Shown piece after piece: positions 28,301-36,375 of a DNA stretch of 64,000 bases; positions within the stretch are counted from its first letter, which is position 1; the number at the start of each line of letters is the position of its first letter. Origin of the DNA: Gillisia sp. CAL575 (GTDB lineage Bacteria; Bacteroidota; Bacteroidia; Flavobacteriales; Flavobacteriaceae); assembly GCF_000403785.1 (NCBI RefSeq), contig NZ_APHJ01000021.1, forward strand, positions 620,001 through 684,000. The letters are read 5' to 3'. A model generated the notes under the pieces. It saw only the letters and a program-made list of their open reading frames with translations. It made no database searches and had not been told where the DNA came from. Both the position numbers and the translations under genes were made by a program.

Positions 28301-28617
28301 TCATTAACCTCAGGGAAATGTTTTCCTATTAGAATAGAGGCATCTGTAAGATCTAAACCTTTAGATAATTTAAAGAGTTTCGCAAGAGGCCATAATATAA
28401 AGCGAAAAAAGAGAGCCGCAGAAAAAAGTATAAAAATCCAAAATAATAAACTTCTATAAGGCGGAGAAAGCCATAAAAAATATTCGACGAGCAAAATAAG
28501 TATGCTATATAACAACCAAACTGAAAAGAACAGAATACTCCCTTTCAACAATTCATTTAGATAATAACGCCTAATAAATGCCGTTAGTTTTTGTTTAATA
28601 ACAGTAAATTCCTCCAT
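25300..28617 (-). CDS. DUF4175 family large membrane-associated coiled-coil protein
   Basis: 1105 residues. It has two membrane helices near the N-terminus (about 20-70), a third near 150-168 (YAAFPILIIIAIIFTG), then a beta-rich periplasmic part up to about 480. A very long, highly charged coiled coil follows (about 490-800), with a Gly/Glu/Asp/Lys low-complexity stretch near 940-985 (repeated GEG, GDGDDGKD-type units) and another coiled coil to the end. The length and order fit DUF4175, a Bacteroidota envelope family of unknown function commonly found next to ybeY and mnmG. It overlaps ybeY by 20 bases, so the two are translationally coupled. Confidence 0.88.
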   Translation of the reverse strand: MEEFTVIKQKLTAFIRRYYLNELLKGSILFFSVWLLYSILILLVEYFLWLSPPYRSLLFWIFILFSAALFFRFILWPLAKLFKLSKGLDLTDASILIGKHFPEVNDKLLNVLQLENSSDQSDLLLTSISQKSQELRPVPFKTAVNFNTSLKYLKYAAFPILIIIAIIFTGNSSVFSDSYTRVAHYNTAYERPAPFSFIINSSDLVVEEGKDLNLEVQTIGKVIPETVAIHFNEEEYYLKNSSLNTFQYSFEGLKKDIEIYFTANSVTSRTYKIKVIQVPKLLDFEMKLNFPSYLKKPSEVIKGTGNARVPEGTEISWVLKTRATEEVSFKTGDSILGFDKNASEFNYSNKIFSLLQYAITTSNNNVKDYESLKYAIDVIKDQYPQIDVQHKQDTIATEINYFFGKVSDDHAITKVNMVYYPETKSDDSQKVAIPIANQNVGEFLYTFPGNLELEQGTNYAVYFEVCDNDGVRGSKSSKTEVFTFRIKSEKELSAEKLNQQGESIQGISESLEEMQESRKDLEELSRLKIEKDQLNYNDKKKLEDFLKRQKEQNEMMKNYSEKLKNTFEDKTGSKENKDLEEELKDRLDRNEERLQENEALLKELQEYAEKISEEDLLDKLEKLSKQNTAEQKNLEQLLELTKRYYVQEKTQKLARDIERTGEKQENLMKQDSLNSLEEQEKLSEDFEEFKEEMDSLEKENNALKKPFNLDRDKDEEKEIQEEQNKAEEQLEQNNKKEAKSPQKKAADMMKEMSKKIKSAQLDSQGEQLTADIETMRQILDNLMVFSFEQEELMLNFKGIRINNPAYPKQLKKQQVLKEHFEHIDDSLFVLAMKNPMVSEKITTKLTDIEFDITKALERLAQNELPQGTASQQYVMTNTNELANMLSEVLGNMQDMANLSLSPNGSGEGMQLPDIIKSQEGLIKEMEEGLKEGEGEPKENGKDKLGEDGDDGKDGDKEGQGEGDGRLGEEGSAKLYKIFKEQQKLRQQLEEKLREVGLDKKNANVLSEMERIEKQLLEKGFNRETLNRMNQIQHKLLQLEDAVREQEEEEQRTSKTNQENFKNTTQDQILRAKEYFNSTEILNRQSLPLRQIYKTKVKRYFESIEN

Positions 28618-28755
28618 GTTTACTCCCCTACTTTTCCTCCTCCTAAAACTACAAATTTCATTTTACTTTATTTAGCTGCGATTTGTGCATTAAATATTTC
28701 TGGATGCAATTAATAGGACAGGCTTAAATTGATGGGTTTTCCACTAAGAATCCAT

Positions 28756-28763
28756 TATCTTTG
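28756..28763 (+). promoter_or_regulatory. Promoter for gltX
   Basis: TATCTTTG is an exact TAnnTTTG box about 20 bases before the gltX ATG. A TTG at 28729-28731 is the nearest -33 candidate, but its spacing (24) is slightly long. Confidence 0.6.
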
Positions 28764-28782
28764 CGGCTAAAATTACAATTTT

Positions 28783-30297
28783 ATGTCTGCTAAAGTACGA
28801 GTTCGTTTTGCGCCAAGTCCAACAGGACCTTTACACATTGGAGGAGTAAGAACCGCCTTATATAATTATTTGTTTGCCAAGAAGCATGGAGGAGATTTCC
28901 TTTTGCGTATAGAAGATACAGATCAAAATAGATTTGTGGAAGGCGCAGAGGAATATATAGTTGAAGCCTTGAATTGGTGTGGAATTCCTTTTGATGAAGG
29001 CCCCGGAAAAGATGGTGGATTTGGGCCTTATAGACAAAGTGAGCGAGCAAGTTTGTATTATGAATATGCTGAAAAACTGATCTCCTCTGGAGATGCTTAT
29101 TATGCATTTGATACTTCAGAAGTTTTAGATGCACATAGAAAAGACCATGAAGAGAAAGGAAAAACTTTTATCTACAACTGGCATAATAGAATGAAATTAC
29201 AGAATTCTCTTGCGCTTTCTTCAGAAGAAGTTCAGAAGAAATTAGATGCTAAAGAAAATTATGTGATCCGATTTAAAACACCTGTATCTGAAACATTGCA
29301 TTTAGCAGATGAAATTCGTGGAAACATGCAAGTAGATTCTAGCATCCTGGACGATAAAGTGCTTTTTAAAAGTGATGGTTTACCTACCTATCACCTTGCA
29401 AATATTGTAGATGACCACTTAATGAAGATCACTCATGTAATTCGTGGGGAAGAATGGTTGCCTTCTTTAGCATTACATTATTTATTATATCGTGCTTTTA
29501 ATTGGGATGCGCCAAAATTCGCACATTTACCATTGATCTTAAAACCACAAGGAAAAGGGAAATTAAGTAAGCGTGATGGAGATAAAATGGGATTCCCAGT
29601 ATTTCCTTTAGAATGGAAAGATCCTAAATCTGGTGAGATCTCTTCAGGATATAGAGAAGAGAATTACGATCCTAAAGCAGTAGTTAATATGTTAAGCTTC
29701 TTGGGGTGGAATCCCGGGACAGAGCAAGAATTTTTTGATTTAGATGAATTGATTTCAGCTTTTGAGATCTCTAGAGTGCATAAATCTGGTGCTAAATTTG
29801 ATCCTGAAAAGACAAAATGGTTTCAGGCACATTACCTTCAGAAAACCGATAACGAAATACTTGCGAAGGAGTTTGTGAAGATTTTAAAAAGCAAAGTTGT
29901 TACTGCAACATTAGAATATACAACTTCAGTAATTGCTCTTTTAAAAGAACGCGCAATCTTTGTAACAGATTTTTGGGAATTAGGAAGCTATTTCTTTGTA
30001 AGCCCTGCGTCCTATGATGAAAAAGCTTTGAAAAAAGCATGGAAAGAGGATACCGCTGGAATTTTAGAGACACTGATCCAATTGGTGTCTGAAACTTCAG
30101 ATTATACTAAAGAAAATGTTCAGGATACTATTAAAGCTTGGATCACTGCGAATGAAATAGGCTTTGGAAAAGTAATGCAGCCACTAAGACTTGCTCTAGT
30201 AGGCTCTTTACAAGGACCAGATGTATTTGAAATTTCTGCTTTTATAGGAAAAGAAGAAACAATTAAAAGATTAGAATCACTTTTAGCTACGCAATAA
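28783..30297 (+). CDS. gltX: Glutamyl-tRNA synthetase
   Basis: 504 residues. Class I synthetase that charges tRNA-Glu. The HIGH-type motif is PSPTGPLHIGGVRTALYN near the start, DTDQNRFV follows, and the KMSKS-like loop is KLSKRDGD near 260. A C-terminal helical anticodon-binding domain is present. Family length is normal. It has its own promoter and is convergent with the gene at 30303, leaving only five bases. Confidence 0.98.
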   Translation: MSAKVRVRFAPSPTGPLHIGGVRTALYNYLFAKKHGGDFLLRIEDTDQNRFVEGAEEYIVEALNWCGIPFDEGPGKDGGFGPYRQSERASLYYEYAEKLISSGDAYYAFDTSEVLDAHRKDHEEKGKTFIYNWHNRMKLQNSLALSSEEVQKKLDAKENYVIRFKTPVSETLHLADEIRGNMQVDSSILDDKVLFKSDGLPTYHLANIVDDHLMKITHVIRGEEWLPSLALHYLLYRAFNWDAPKFAHLPLILKPQGKGKLSKRDGDKMGFPVFPLEWKDPKSGEISSGYREENYDPKAVVNMLSFLGWNPGTEQEFFDLDELISAFEISRVHKSGAKFDPEKTKWFQAHYLQKTDNEILAKEFVKILKSKVVTATLEYTTSVIALLKERAIFVTDFWELGSYFFVSPASYDEKALKKAWKEDTAGILETLIQLVSETSDYTKENVQDTIKAWITANEIGFGKVMQPLRLALVGSLQGPDVFEISAFIGKEETIKRLESLLATQ

Positions 30298-30302
30298 TAA
30301 AT

Positions 30303-30980
30303 TTAGAAATAATAAACCACTCCTGCGGTTGCCATGCCTAGATGACCTTCTAGATTTGCGGCGCGGGAGTCTTTATTTTGAAGATCTCCATCTTTTAAAT
30401 CCTTAAAAAAATTACTTACTCCATATTGATACTGAAGCCACAATTTAACATCTGCCACTCCTGCAGATAGGCCAGCTGCAATATTTAAATTTACTCTTGA
30501 TACCTCCTCTAAATCTTTCGCAGTAAAAGAGTAATCTTCTATTAGATGATCTTTAAATTGGTTGTCTACCTCCCACTTACTGTTTATTTGAAGGACAGGC
30601 CCTGCCTCTATACTTAGATGCTCCTTTATAATCTTATGGCCTGCAAATAAATTTAGTTGCACTCCTGTGGTCTTAAAATCGATGTTATTAAAGTCATTAC
30701 TTCCTGCCTTATGCCCCATTATCCCAGTTTTCATAGAATAAAAGTTTACTCCGTAAATCACTAAGAAATTATTATAAACATTAGCCCGTGTGCTTAGCCC
30801 ACCCGTAAAACCGGTAGTCTTAGTCGTATTAAAACTATTGCTGTCTATTCCTCCATAGGTAACTCCTGCCTGTATCCCTAACCTATTATAACTATCTCCG
30901 CCAGAATTACGTCGTTGGGCAGCAAGTGGATTAAAAAGAGAACAAAGTAAGATGAAGAGAAATAGATATAAATAGCGCAT
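30303..30980 (-). CDS. Outer-membrane beta-barrel protein (PorT-like fold)
   Basis: 225 residues with a signal peptide ending near NPLAAQ. The mature part is a run of short amphipathic beta strands alternating with loops, ending in GHLGMATAGVVYYF with a C-terminal aromatic, as in small outer-membrane barrels of the Bacteroidota beta-barrel (PorT) group. There are no catalytic motifs and the specific role is unknown. It is divergent from the SPFH gene at 31052 and convergent with gltX. Confidence 0.75.
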   Translation of the reverse strand: MRYLYLFLFILLCSLFNPLAAQRRNSGGDSYNRLGIQAGVTYGGIDSNSFNTTKTTGFTGGLSTRANVYNNFLVIYGVNFYSMKTGIMGHKAGSNDFNNIDFKTTGVQLNLFAGHKIIKEHLSIEAGPVLQINSKWEVDNQFKDHLIEDYSFTAKDLEEVSRVNLNIAAGLSAGVADVKLWLQYQYGVSNFFKDLKDGDLQNKDSRAANLEGHLGMATAGVVYYF

Positions 30981-31051
30981 GTTAAATAACTTTAAGGGTA
31001 AATGTAGCCTAAATATTGCTATCTTAAACTTTCAAAATTTATATAACCTAT

Positions 31052-32044
31052 ATGATAGCAACAGTTTTAATACCCATTTTAGTCGTCTTTGGCTTAATAA
31101 TTCTGTTTACCGGGATTTTTACGGTAAAGCAACAAACTTCTGCCGTTTTGGAACGTTTCGGCAAATTTAGAAGCATTCGAAATTCCGGATTACATTTTAA
31201 AATTCCAATTATTGATCAGATTGCAGGAAGAATAAACTTAAAGGTTCAGCAATTAGACGTTTTAGTTGAAACAAAAACCAAAGATGATGTTTTTGTAAAA
31301 CTTAAGATCTCTGTACAGTTTCAGGTTATAAAAACCAATGTGTACGATGCTTTCTATAAGCTCGAAAGTCCGCATGATCAAATTACTTCCTATGTATTTG
31401 ATGTCGTTCGTGCAGAGGTACCAAAAATGAAATTAGATGATGTTTTTGAAAGAAAAGATGATGTAGCCATTGCAGTTAAAAGAGAACTAAATCAGGCAAT
31501 GTCTGATTATGGATATGATATTATTAAAACCTTGGTAACAGATATAGACCCAGACTCACAAGTAAAGTCGGCTATGAACCGAATTAACGCTGCAGAGAGA
31601 GAGAAAGTTGCAGCAGAGTATGTTGCAGAGGCAGAACGTATAAAAATCGTTGCTAAAGCACGTGCAGAAGCAGAAAGCAAACGTTTGCAAGGTCAAGGGA
31701 TCGCAGATCAACGTAGAGAAATTGCAAGAGGTTTAGAAGAAAGTGTAGATGTGTTAAATAATGTAGGGATAAACTCCCAAGAGGCTTCAGCTTTAATTGT
31801 GGTTACTCAGCATTATGATACTCTTCAATCTATTGGAGAACACACTAACAGTAATTTAATATTGTTACCAAATTCTCCTCAGGCAGGAAGTGATATGCTT
31901 AATAATATGATCGCTTCATTTACCGCATCTAACCAGATTGGTGAAGCTATGAAAGAGAAGAATGCTGAATTATTAGCTGCAAAACCTAAGCCTAAAAGAA
32001 AAAGAGAAACTCGAAATACAGAAGAGGAAGAAGAAACCGAATAA
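31052..32044 (+). CDS. SPFH/band-7 domain membrane protein
   Basis: 330 residues. An N-terminal membrane helix (about 4-24) is followed by the SPFH domain (EQ-rich, with SAVLERFGKFRSIRNSGLHFKIP near 30 and LDVLVETKTKDDVFVKLK near 70). A long helical stretch (about 165-230) contains the AERERIKIVAKARAEAES-like heptads, and the tail is charged (KPKPKRKRETRN...EEE). Such proteins oligomerise into membrane microdomain scaffolds. A hairpin terminator follows. Confidence 0.9.
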   Translation: MIATVLIPILVVFGLIILFTGIFTVKQQTSAVLERFGKFRSIRNSGLHFKIPIIDQIAGRINLKVQQLDVLVETKTKDDVFVKLKISVQFQVIKTNVYDAFYKLESPHDQITSYVFDVVRAEVPKMKLDDVFERKDDVAIAVKRELNQAMSDYGYDIIKTLVTDIDPDSQVKSAMNRINAAEREKVAAEYVAEAERIKIVAKARAEAESKRLQGQGIADQRREIARGLEESVDVLNNVGINSQEASALIVVTQHYDTLQSIGEHTNSNLILLPNSPQAGSDMLNNMIASFTASNQIGEAMKEKNAELLAAKPKPKRKRETRNTEEEEETE

Positions 32045-32058
32045 AAATTTATTCAATT

Positions 32059-32094
32059 AAAAAGGCGGATGCTCATTAGAACTTCCGCCTTTTT
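32059..32094 (+). terminator. Terminator after the SPFH gene
   Basis: AAAAAGGCGGA (32059-32069) and TCCGCCTTTTT (32084-32094) pair in a GC-rich stem with flanking A and T runs, between convergent genes, so it could work in both directions. Confidence 0.85.
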
Positions 32095-32109
32095 ATTTTA
32101 CTTCTGAAA

Positions 32110-32337
32110 TTATCTTGAGGTAACTACCTTCTTAACTCCAAATATTTTTGATACTGCCTTTAAAACGAATGCCTTTTGCATAATAGATCCCAAAATTCCA
32201 CCAACTAAAGATACTGGAGATAAGCTTTCCTTAGTATGTTGTACACTAAGACGAATTTCTTCTTTGTCTATCTGATTTTGAAGTTTCAAAATCTTCAAAT
32301 CCCGGTCTATTTCTTCAAATGAACTATACTCTTTCAT
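32110..32337 (-). CDS. DUF6327 family small protein
   Basis: 75 residues. A helical, charged N-terminal half (ERIDR-type pattern) is followed by a weakly hydrophobic glycine-rich patch (LVGGILGSIMQKAF, about 45-58) and a basic tail. The size and the position directly behind a holin-like and a YtxH gene fit the flavobacterial DUF6327 family. Function unknown. It is last in a three-gene minus-strand cassette; nine bases separate it from the preceding gene. Confidence 0.75.
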   Translation of the reverse strand: MKEYSSFEEIDRDLKILKLQNQIDKEEIRLSVQHTKESLSPVSLVGGILGSIMQKAFVLKAVSKIFGVKKVVTSR

Positions 32338-32346
32338 AAAAATTAT

Positions 32347-32697
32347 TTAGTCGTTAAAGAAGGTTCTGGAAGATTTGATCAAAATGATTTTCTCTATATG
32401 TTTTTTTCCGAAGAACCATATAACTAGGAATATCAGAAAATAAAATGCGCCAATTATAAAGAACCCGGCACTAGGAATTCCTAAGGCGTTACTTATTCCA
32501 AGAGCCAATGCAATAGAGATAAAAAATAAAGCAATTAGACATATAAAACCAAGCAACATCATATTCACTAAAGAGATTACCCCTTTAATGATTTTTTTAT
32601 AGAGATCAAGTTTATAATATTCGGTGCTACTTTTAGCAAGATCGCGAACATTGTCATTAAGATCATTAATACTGTTGGTTAGTTTTTCAAATGCCAT
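32347..32697 (-). CDS. Phage-holin-like family membrane protein
   Basis: 116 residues with two membrane helices at about 40-68 and 78-100, joined by a short loop (GIPSAG). The N-terminal 38 residues are helical and polar, and the C-terminal tail is basic. It resembles the Phage_holin_3_6/DUF1469 family, which despite its name is chromosomally encoded in many bacteria and often sits in stress-response operons. No lysis genes are nearby, so a prophage role is not supported. Middle gene of the YtxH/holin-like/DUF6327 cassette. Confidence 0.78.
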   Translation of the reverse strand: MAFEKLTNSINDLNDNVRDLAKSSTEYYKLDLYKKIIKGVISLVNMMLLGFICLIALFFISIALALGISNALGIPSAGFFIIGAFYFLIFLVIWFFGKKHIEKIILIKSSRTFFND

Positions 32698-32701
32698 AGG
32701 C

Positions 32702-33076
32702 TTATACTACTGCTTTATTTGCCGTTGTTTTAACTTGTTCTACTTTTACGTCTTTTTGCAATTTTGCATTTTGAGTTCTTAAATCTTCTAACTTAGATTC
32801 TAATGCAGATAAGATATCATCTGCTTTAAAACTAGCTGAAGATAAAGTAGATTCTAAACGAGTTTCAAAATCTAATTTAGCTTGTTTAGCTTTTGTAGAA
32901 AGATTAGAACTTGTTTCTTTGTATTTTTTATTGAATTTATCTTGAGCTTTTTTAGCGTCTTTATTCAATTTAATTCTTGTGTTTTCTCCGCTTTCTGGAG
33001 CATATAATAATCCAACTGCAGCTCCTATTGCAGCTCCTGTAACTAAAGCTAAAAGTGTATTCCCTGTATTTGCCAT
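32702..33076 (-). CDS. YtxH domain-containing protein
   Basis: 124 residues. A short hydrophobic N-terminal segment (LLALVTGAAIGAAVGLLYAP) with the YtxH signature GLLYAPESGENTR is followed by a long helical, lysine- and alanine-rich tail reminiscent of late-embryogenesis-abundant proteins. YtxH proteins are linked to general stress in Bacillus; the role in Bacteroidota is not known. It is first of three short genes behind a good -7 box. Confidence 0.85.
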   Translation of the reverse strand: MANTGNTLLALVTGAAIGAAVGLLYAPESGENTRIKLNKDAKKAQDKFNKKYKETSSNLSTKAKQAKLDFETRLESTLSSASFKADDILSALESKLEDLRTQNAKLQKDVKVEQVKTTANKAVV

Positions 33077-33104
33077 GATTTTTTGGTTTTTATAATTAAT
33101 TCCA

Positions 33105-33112
33105 CAAATTTA
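33105..33112 (-). promoter_or_regulatory. Promoter for the YtxH cassette
   Basis: CAAATTTA reads TAAATTTG on the minus strand, an exact TAnnTTTG box 29 bases before the YtxH start. Confidence 0.55.
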
Positions 33113-33204
33113 AGTTAAACCACAAGACATTCTTGTTAATAACCGGTTAATATGTGAAGTTACTTTATTAAATTATTCTTAACAGATTATATAAAATAAA
33201 TCTC

Positions 33205-34878
33205 CTAACTAATCTTTTCCCAGGAATCTCTCAAGGAAACGGTTCTGTTAAAAATAAGATTTTCGTTTGTACTTTCTTTATCAATACAAAAATATCCTAT
33301 TCTCTGGAATTGAAATTTATCTGCAACACTTGCATTTTTTAAACTAGGTTCCACATATCCTGTAATCACTTGAAGTGAATCTGGGTTAATAAATTCCATG
33401 AAATCCTTTTCTTTATCTGCATCTGGTGCTGCAACTGTAAATAAACGGTCGTACAGTCTTATTTCAGCTTTGACAGCGTGAGGTATAGAAACCCAATGTA
33501 ATGTTCCTTTAACCTTCCTTAAAGACTCCTCGGTACCGCTTCCACTTTTACTCTTAGGATCGTAGGTACAATGAATTTCTAAAATATTACCATCATTATC
33601 CTTAATTACGCTTTCCCCTTTTATTATATACGCACTTTTTAAGCGAACTTCTTTTCCTAGTGTTAATCTGAAGAATTTTCTATTCGCCTCCTCTTTAAAA
33701 TCTTCACGCTCTATAAAAAGTTCTTTTGAAAAAGGTATTTTTCTAGTGCCTGCATTTTCATCTTCAGGATTATTCTCGGTTTCCAACCACTCTTCACCTT
33801 CCTCGTAGTTGGTTATAACAAGTTTTACAGGGTCTAAAACACCCATTACTCGTGGAGCAATTTTATTTAAATCTTCACGAATACAAAATTCTAAAAGTGA
33901 AACATCTATTATATTTTCCCTTTTGGCAATCCCAATAGTATCTGCGAATTTCCTTATAGAAGTTGGAGTATAACCTCTTCTTCTAAATCCAGAGATTGTA
34001 GGCATTCTAGGATCGTCCCAAGAATCTACTACCTTATTTTCTACTAATTGTAATAGTTTACGCTTACTCACTATAGTATGGCTCAGATTTCTCCTAGCAA
34101 ATTCTCGTTGCTTCGGAATAAAATCTTCTTTACCACTTACCTTACTAATAAACCAGTTGTATAATTCTCGATGTGGTAAAAATTCTAAGGTACAGAAAGA
34201 GTGAGATACACTTTCTATAAAATCACTTTCACCATGAGCCCAGTCGTACATAGGGTAAATCTTCCAAGCATCCCCTGTTCTATGGTGCTTTTTATGCAAG
34301 CTTCTATACATTACAGGATCTCTCATGATCATGTTAGAAGATGTCATATCTATTTTTGCTCTTAAAACATGAGCACCCTCTGGAGTTTCTCCATTCTTCA
34401 TTTTCTCGAAGAGTTCCACGTTTTCTGATACAGATCTATTTCTATATGGACTTTCTGTTCCAGGAACTGTAGGAGTTCCTTTTTGATCTGCGATTTCTGC
34501 AGATGATTGGCTATCTACATAAGCATTTCCAGACTTTATTAATTCTACTGCCCAATCATATAATTGTTGAAAATAATCTGAAGCATAACACTCCTTATCC
34601 CATTTAAATCCTAGCCAAACCACATCTTCTTTAATAGCATCTACATACTCTTGCTCTTCCTTTATAGGATTAGTATCGTCAAACCTTAAGTTCACTGGAG
34701 CATTATAACGCTCACCCAAACCAAAATTCAAACAGATGGAGGAAGCATGACCAATATGCAAATAACCATTAGGTTCTGGAGGGAATCTAAATTTTAATTC
34801 TTGTTCAGTATAAGACCCTTTAAGATCTTCTTCTATAATTTGCTCAATAAAATTGAGTGACTTTTTAACTTCAGACAT
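33205..34878 (-). CDS. glnS: Glutaminyl-tRNA synthetase
   Basis: 557 residues, class I. It charges tRNA-Gln directly. The HIGH motif is PPEPNGYLHIGHASSICLNFGL near 33, DDTNP follows near 66, and the KMSKS-like motif is VSKRKL near 268. The C-terminal anticodon-binding beta-barrels cover about 345-555. Having both GlnS and GltX in one window indicates direct Gln-tRNA charging in this organism; a GatCAB pathway is not visible here. It has its own promoter. Confidence 0.97.
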   Translation of the reverse strand: MSEVKKSLNFIEQIIEEDLKGSYTEQELKFRFPPEPNGYLHIGHASSICLNFGLGERYNAPVNLRFDDTNPIKEEQEYVDAIKEDVVWLGFKWDKECYASDYFQQLYDWAVELIKSGNAYVDSQSSAEIADQKGTPTVPGTESPYRNRSVSENVELFEKMKNGETPEGAHVLRAKIDMTSSNMIMRDPVMYRSLHKKHHRTGDAWKIYPMYDWAHGESDFIESVSHSFCTLEFLPHRELYNWFISKVSGKEDFIPKQREFARRNLSHTIVSKRKLLQLVENKVVDSWDDPRMPTISGFRRRGYTPTSIRKFADTIGIAKRENIIDVSLLEFCIREDLNKIAPRVMGVLDPVKLVITNYEEGEEWLETENNPEDENAGTRKIPFSKELFIEREDFKEEANRKFFRLTLGKEVRLKSAYIIKGESVIKDNDGNILEIHCTYDPKSKSGSGTEESLRKVKGTLHWVSIPHAVKAEIRLYDRLFTVAAPDADKEKDFMEFINPDSLQVITGYVEPSLKNASVADKFQFQRIGYFCIDKESTNENLIFNRTVSLRDSWEKIS

Positions 34879-34900
34879 AATTATGTTTCAAAATATCCCG

Positions 34901-34908
34901 CAAAGTTA
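34901..34908 (-). promoter_or_regulatory. Promoter for glnS
   Basis: CAAAGTTA reads TAACTTTG on the minus strand, an exact -7 box about 22 bases ahead of the start codon. A TTG on the minus strand (CAA at 34931-34933) stands 22 bases further out, as for a -33 element. Confidence 0.65.
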
Positions 34909-35056
34909 TCAAAAATAAGCTCGGAAAATTCAATATCTAGACGTTTAGAATAGATAATAAAAAAGGAAATAGAGTTTAATATTCCGCTTAAAGACCAAAA
35001 AATAATATATTCATTTATTTATTTTTAGAAATACACTATAATATCGGCTGCAGTTC

Positions 35057-35064
35057 TACCTTTG
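35057..35064 (+). promoter_or_regulatory. Promoter for folB
   Basis: TACCTTTG is an exact TAnnTTTG box ending 12 bases before the TTG start at 35077, which implies a very short leader. Confidence 0.55.
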
Positions 35065-35076
35065 TAAAAAAATATT

Positions 35077-35433
35077 TTGGGAAAAATAACATTAAAAAAC
35101 ATCAAGGTTTTCTCCTATCACGGTTGCTTGGATGAAGAAGGAAAAATAGGAAGTGATTACCGGGTAGATCTTATGGTAAAAGGGGATTTATCAAAGTCTG
35201 CACAAACAGATTCTTTGGGTGATACGATAGACTATGTACATCTAAATAAGATCGTTAAAGAAGAAATGGCTATTCGAACTAAGTTGTTGGAAACAGTTGC
35301 AGAAAGAATATTAAAAAGAATCTTTACAGAAATAGAATTAGTAAAAAAGGCACGCGTAGATGTTTCTAAGATAAACCCTCCTATAGGTGGTAATGTTGGA
35401 ATGGTAACTGTTTCCAGTACTAAATCGAGATAG
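35077..35433 (+). CDS. folB: Dihydroneopterin aldolase
   Basis: 118 residues, the usual length. It converts 7,8-dihydroneopterin to 6-hydroxymethyl-7,8-dihydropterin in folate synthesis. The N-terminus GKITLKNIKVFSYHGCLDEE has the family's conserved YHG block, and a conserved Lys occurs in DVSKINPPIGG near the C-terminus. The only start that keeps the conserved first beta strand is the TTG at 35077; there is no in-frame ATG before it. No other folate genes are adjacent. A tRNA-Cys gene follows on the same strand after 54 bases. Confidence 0.92.
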   Translation: MGKITLKNIKVFSYHGCLDEEGKIGSDYRVDLMVKGDLSKSAQTDSLGDTIDYVHLNKIVKEEMAIRTKLLETVAERILKRIFTEIELVKKARVDVSKINPPIGGNVGMVTVSSTKSR

Positions 35434-35487
35434 AAACTTGTGTGCGAACAGATATTTTTTATTACATTTGCCAACCATTAAAATAAT

Positions 35488-35558
35488 GGCATCGTGGCCG
35501 AGTGGCTAGGCAGAGCTCTGCAAAAGCTCGTACAGCGGTTCGAATCCGCTCGATGCCT
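35488..35558 (+). tRNA. tRNA-Cys (anticodon GCA)
   Basis: A 71-base cloverleaf: acceptor GGCATCG pairs with CGATGCC, anticodon stem GAGCT/AGCTC around the loop CTGCAAA (anticodon GCA), T-arm AGCGG-TTCGAAT-CCGCT, and discriminator T at 35558. The terminal CCA is not encoded (CA follows the discriminator). A perfect hairpin terminator starts three bases later. Confidence 0.95.
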
Positions 35559-35560
35559 CA

Positions 35561-35592
35561 AAAAGCTTCCTTTAAAAGGAAGCTTTTTTTTG
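35561..35592 (+). terminator. Terminator after tRNA-Cys
   Basis: AAGCTTCCTTT and AAAGGAAGCTT form a near-perfect stem with a short loop, followed by a run of T, directly downstream of the tRNA. Confidence 0.85.
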
Positions 35593-35625
35593 AAATTTAT
35601 TTAGATAATAGGTAGAAAATAACTT

Positions 35626-36357
35626 CTAATTAAAAGACTTAATGTTCTCTGAATTTTGAAGATCAAAGACCACATTTTCAGGTTCTAAGATTTCAATTTG
35701 ATCTTGTAAACGTTCAATTTTTTTAGGAAAAATTCCTCTTGTAATTAAAATTCCACCAAAGACTATCATTACAATACTTATCCCTCTCTTCATCTTAAAT
35801 ATACGACCTGGTGTAAGTTTTCTATTTAATTTTTTAGCAAGAAGTATTTTAAATATATCAAGGAAAAGATAGGTTAGTAATACGGTAGAAAAGAAGATTG
35901 TAATTCTATTTGGCTCCATATCTAAGGTAGGACCAAAAACAATAATTAGTCCCAGCCAAAAGCCTAGAACTCCAATATTTATAAAGTTTAATAGAAAACC
36001 TTTTGCAGCAAGTCCAAAATAATCTCTTCGACTCAATTTTCTTACTTCCGGTGTATCAGCCTCTACTGTAATAGATTTTTTAGTTTGTATAAAGGACATT
36101 ACCCCATATGTTCCAAGGATCATCCCACCAAAAACAAATAATCCAGGATCGTCTTTTAAAGTATTTAAAAGTTTAGAAGTACTTAAATATGCAATTAAAA
36201 GAAAAACTATATCTGCCAAAATAACCCCTAAATCAAATGAAATAGCTGCCCTAAAGCCTTTTAATGCTGCAGTTTCCAACAACACAAAGAAAACAGGACC
36301 TAATAAGAATGCTAAAAAGATTCCCATTGGTATTGCTGCCAAAATATCTTGCACCAT
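35626..36357 (-). CDS. LysE family exporter-like membrane protein
   Basis: 243 residues with six hydrophobic segments. The N-terminus (AAIPMGIFLAFLLGPVFFVLLETAALKGFRAA) matches the LysE/RhtB pattern of amino-acid exporters, and an extra polar C-terminal tail of about 35 residues follows the last helix. The substrate is unknown. A -7 box lies just upstream of the start, at 36376-36383. It is separated from the DUF2807 gene by 31 bases and may also be transcribed from further upstream. Confidence 0.85.
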   Translation of the reverse strand: MVQDILAAIPMGIFLAFLLGPVFFVLLETAALKGFRAAISFDLGVILADIVFLLIAYLSTSKLLNTLKDDPGLFVFGGMILGTYGVMSFIQTKKSITVEADTPEVRKLSRRDYFGLAAKGFLLNFINIGVLGFWLGLIIVFGPTLDMEPNRITIFFSTVLLTYLFLDIFKILLAKKLNRKLTPGRIFKMKRGISIVMIVFGGILITRGIFPKKIERLQDQIEILEPENVVFDLQNSENIKSFN

Positions 36358-36375
36358 ATAACTAATAGATTTTCA

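Noticed and set aside
31659-31664. CACGTG core as a third parS site
   Set aside because: The flanks (AAG and CAG) do not fit the 16-base parS; it lies in the SPFH coding sequence and is a chance hexamer.
32347-32697. Holin-like gene as a prophage remnant
   Set aside because: No lysin, integrase or phage structural gene is near; the neighbours are YtxH and DUF6327, a chromosomal arrangement.
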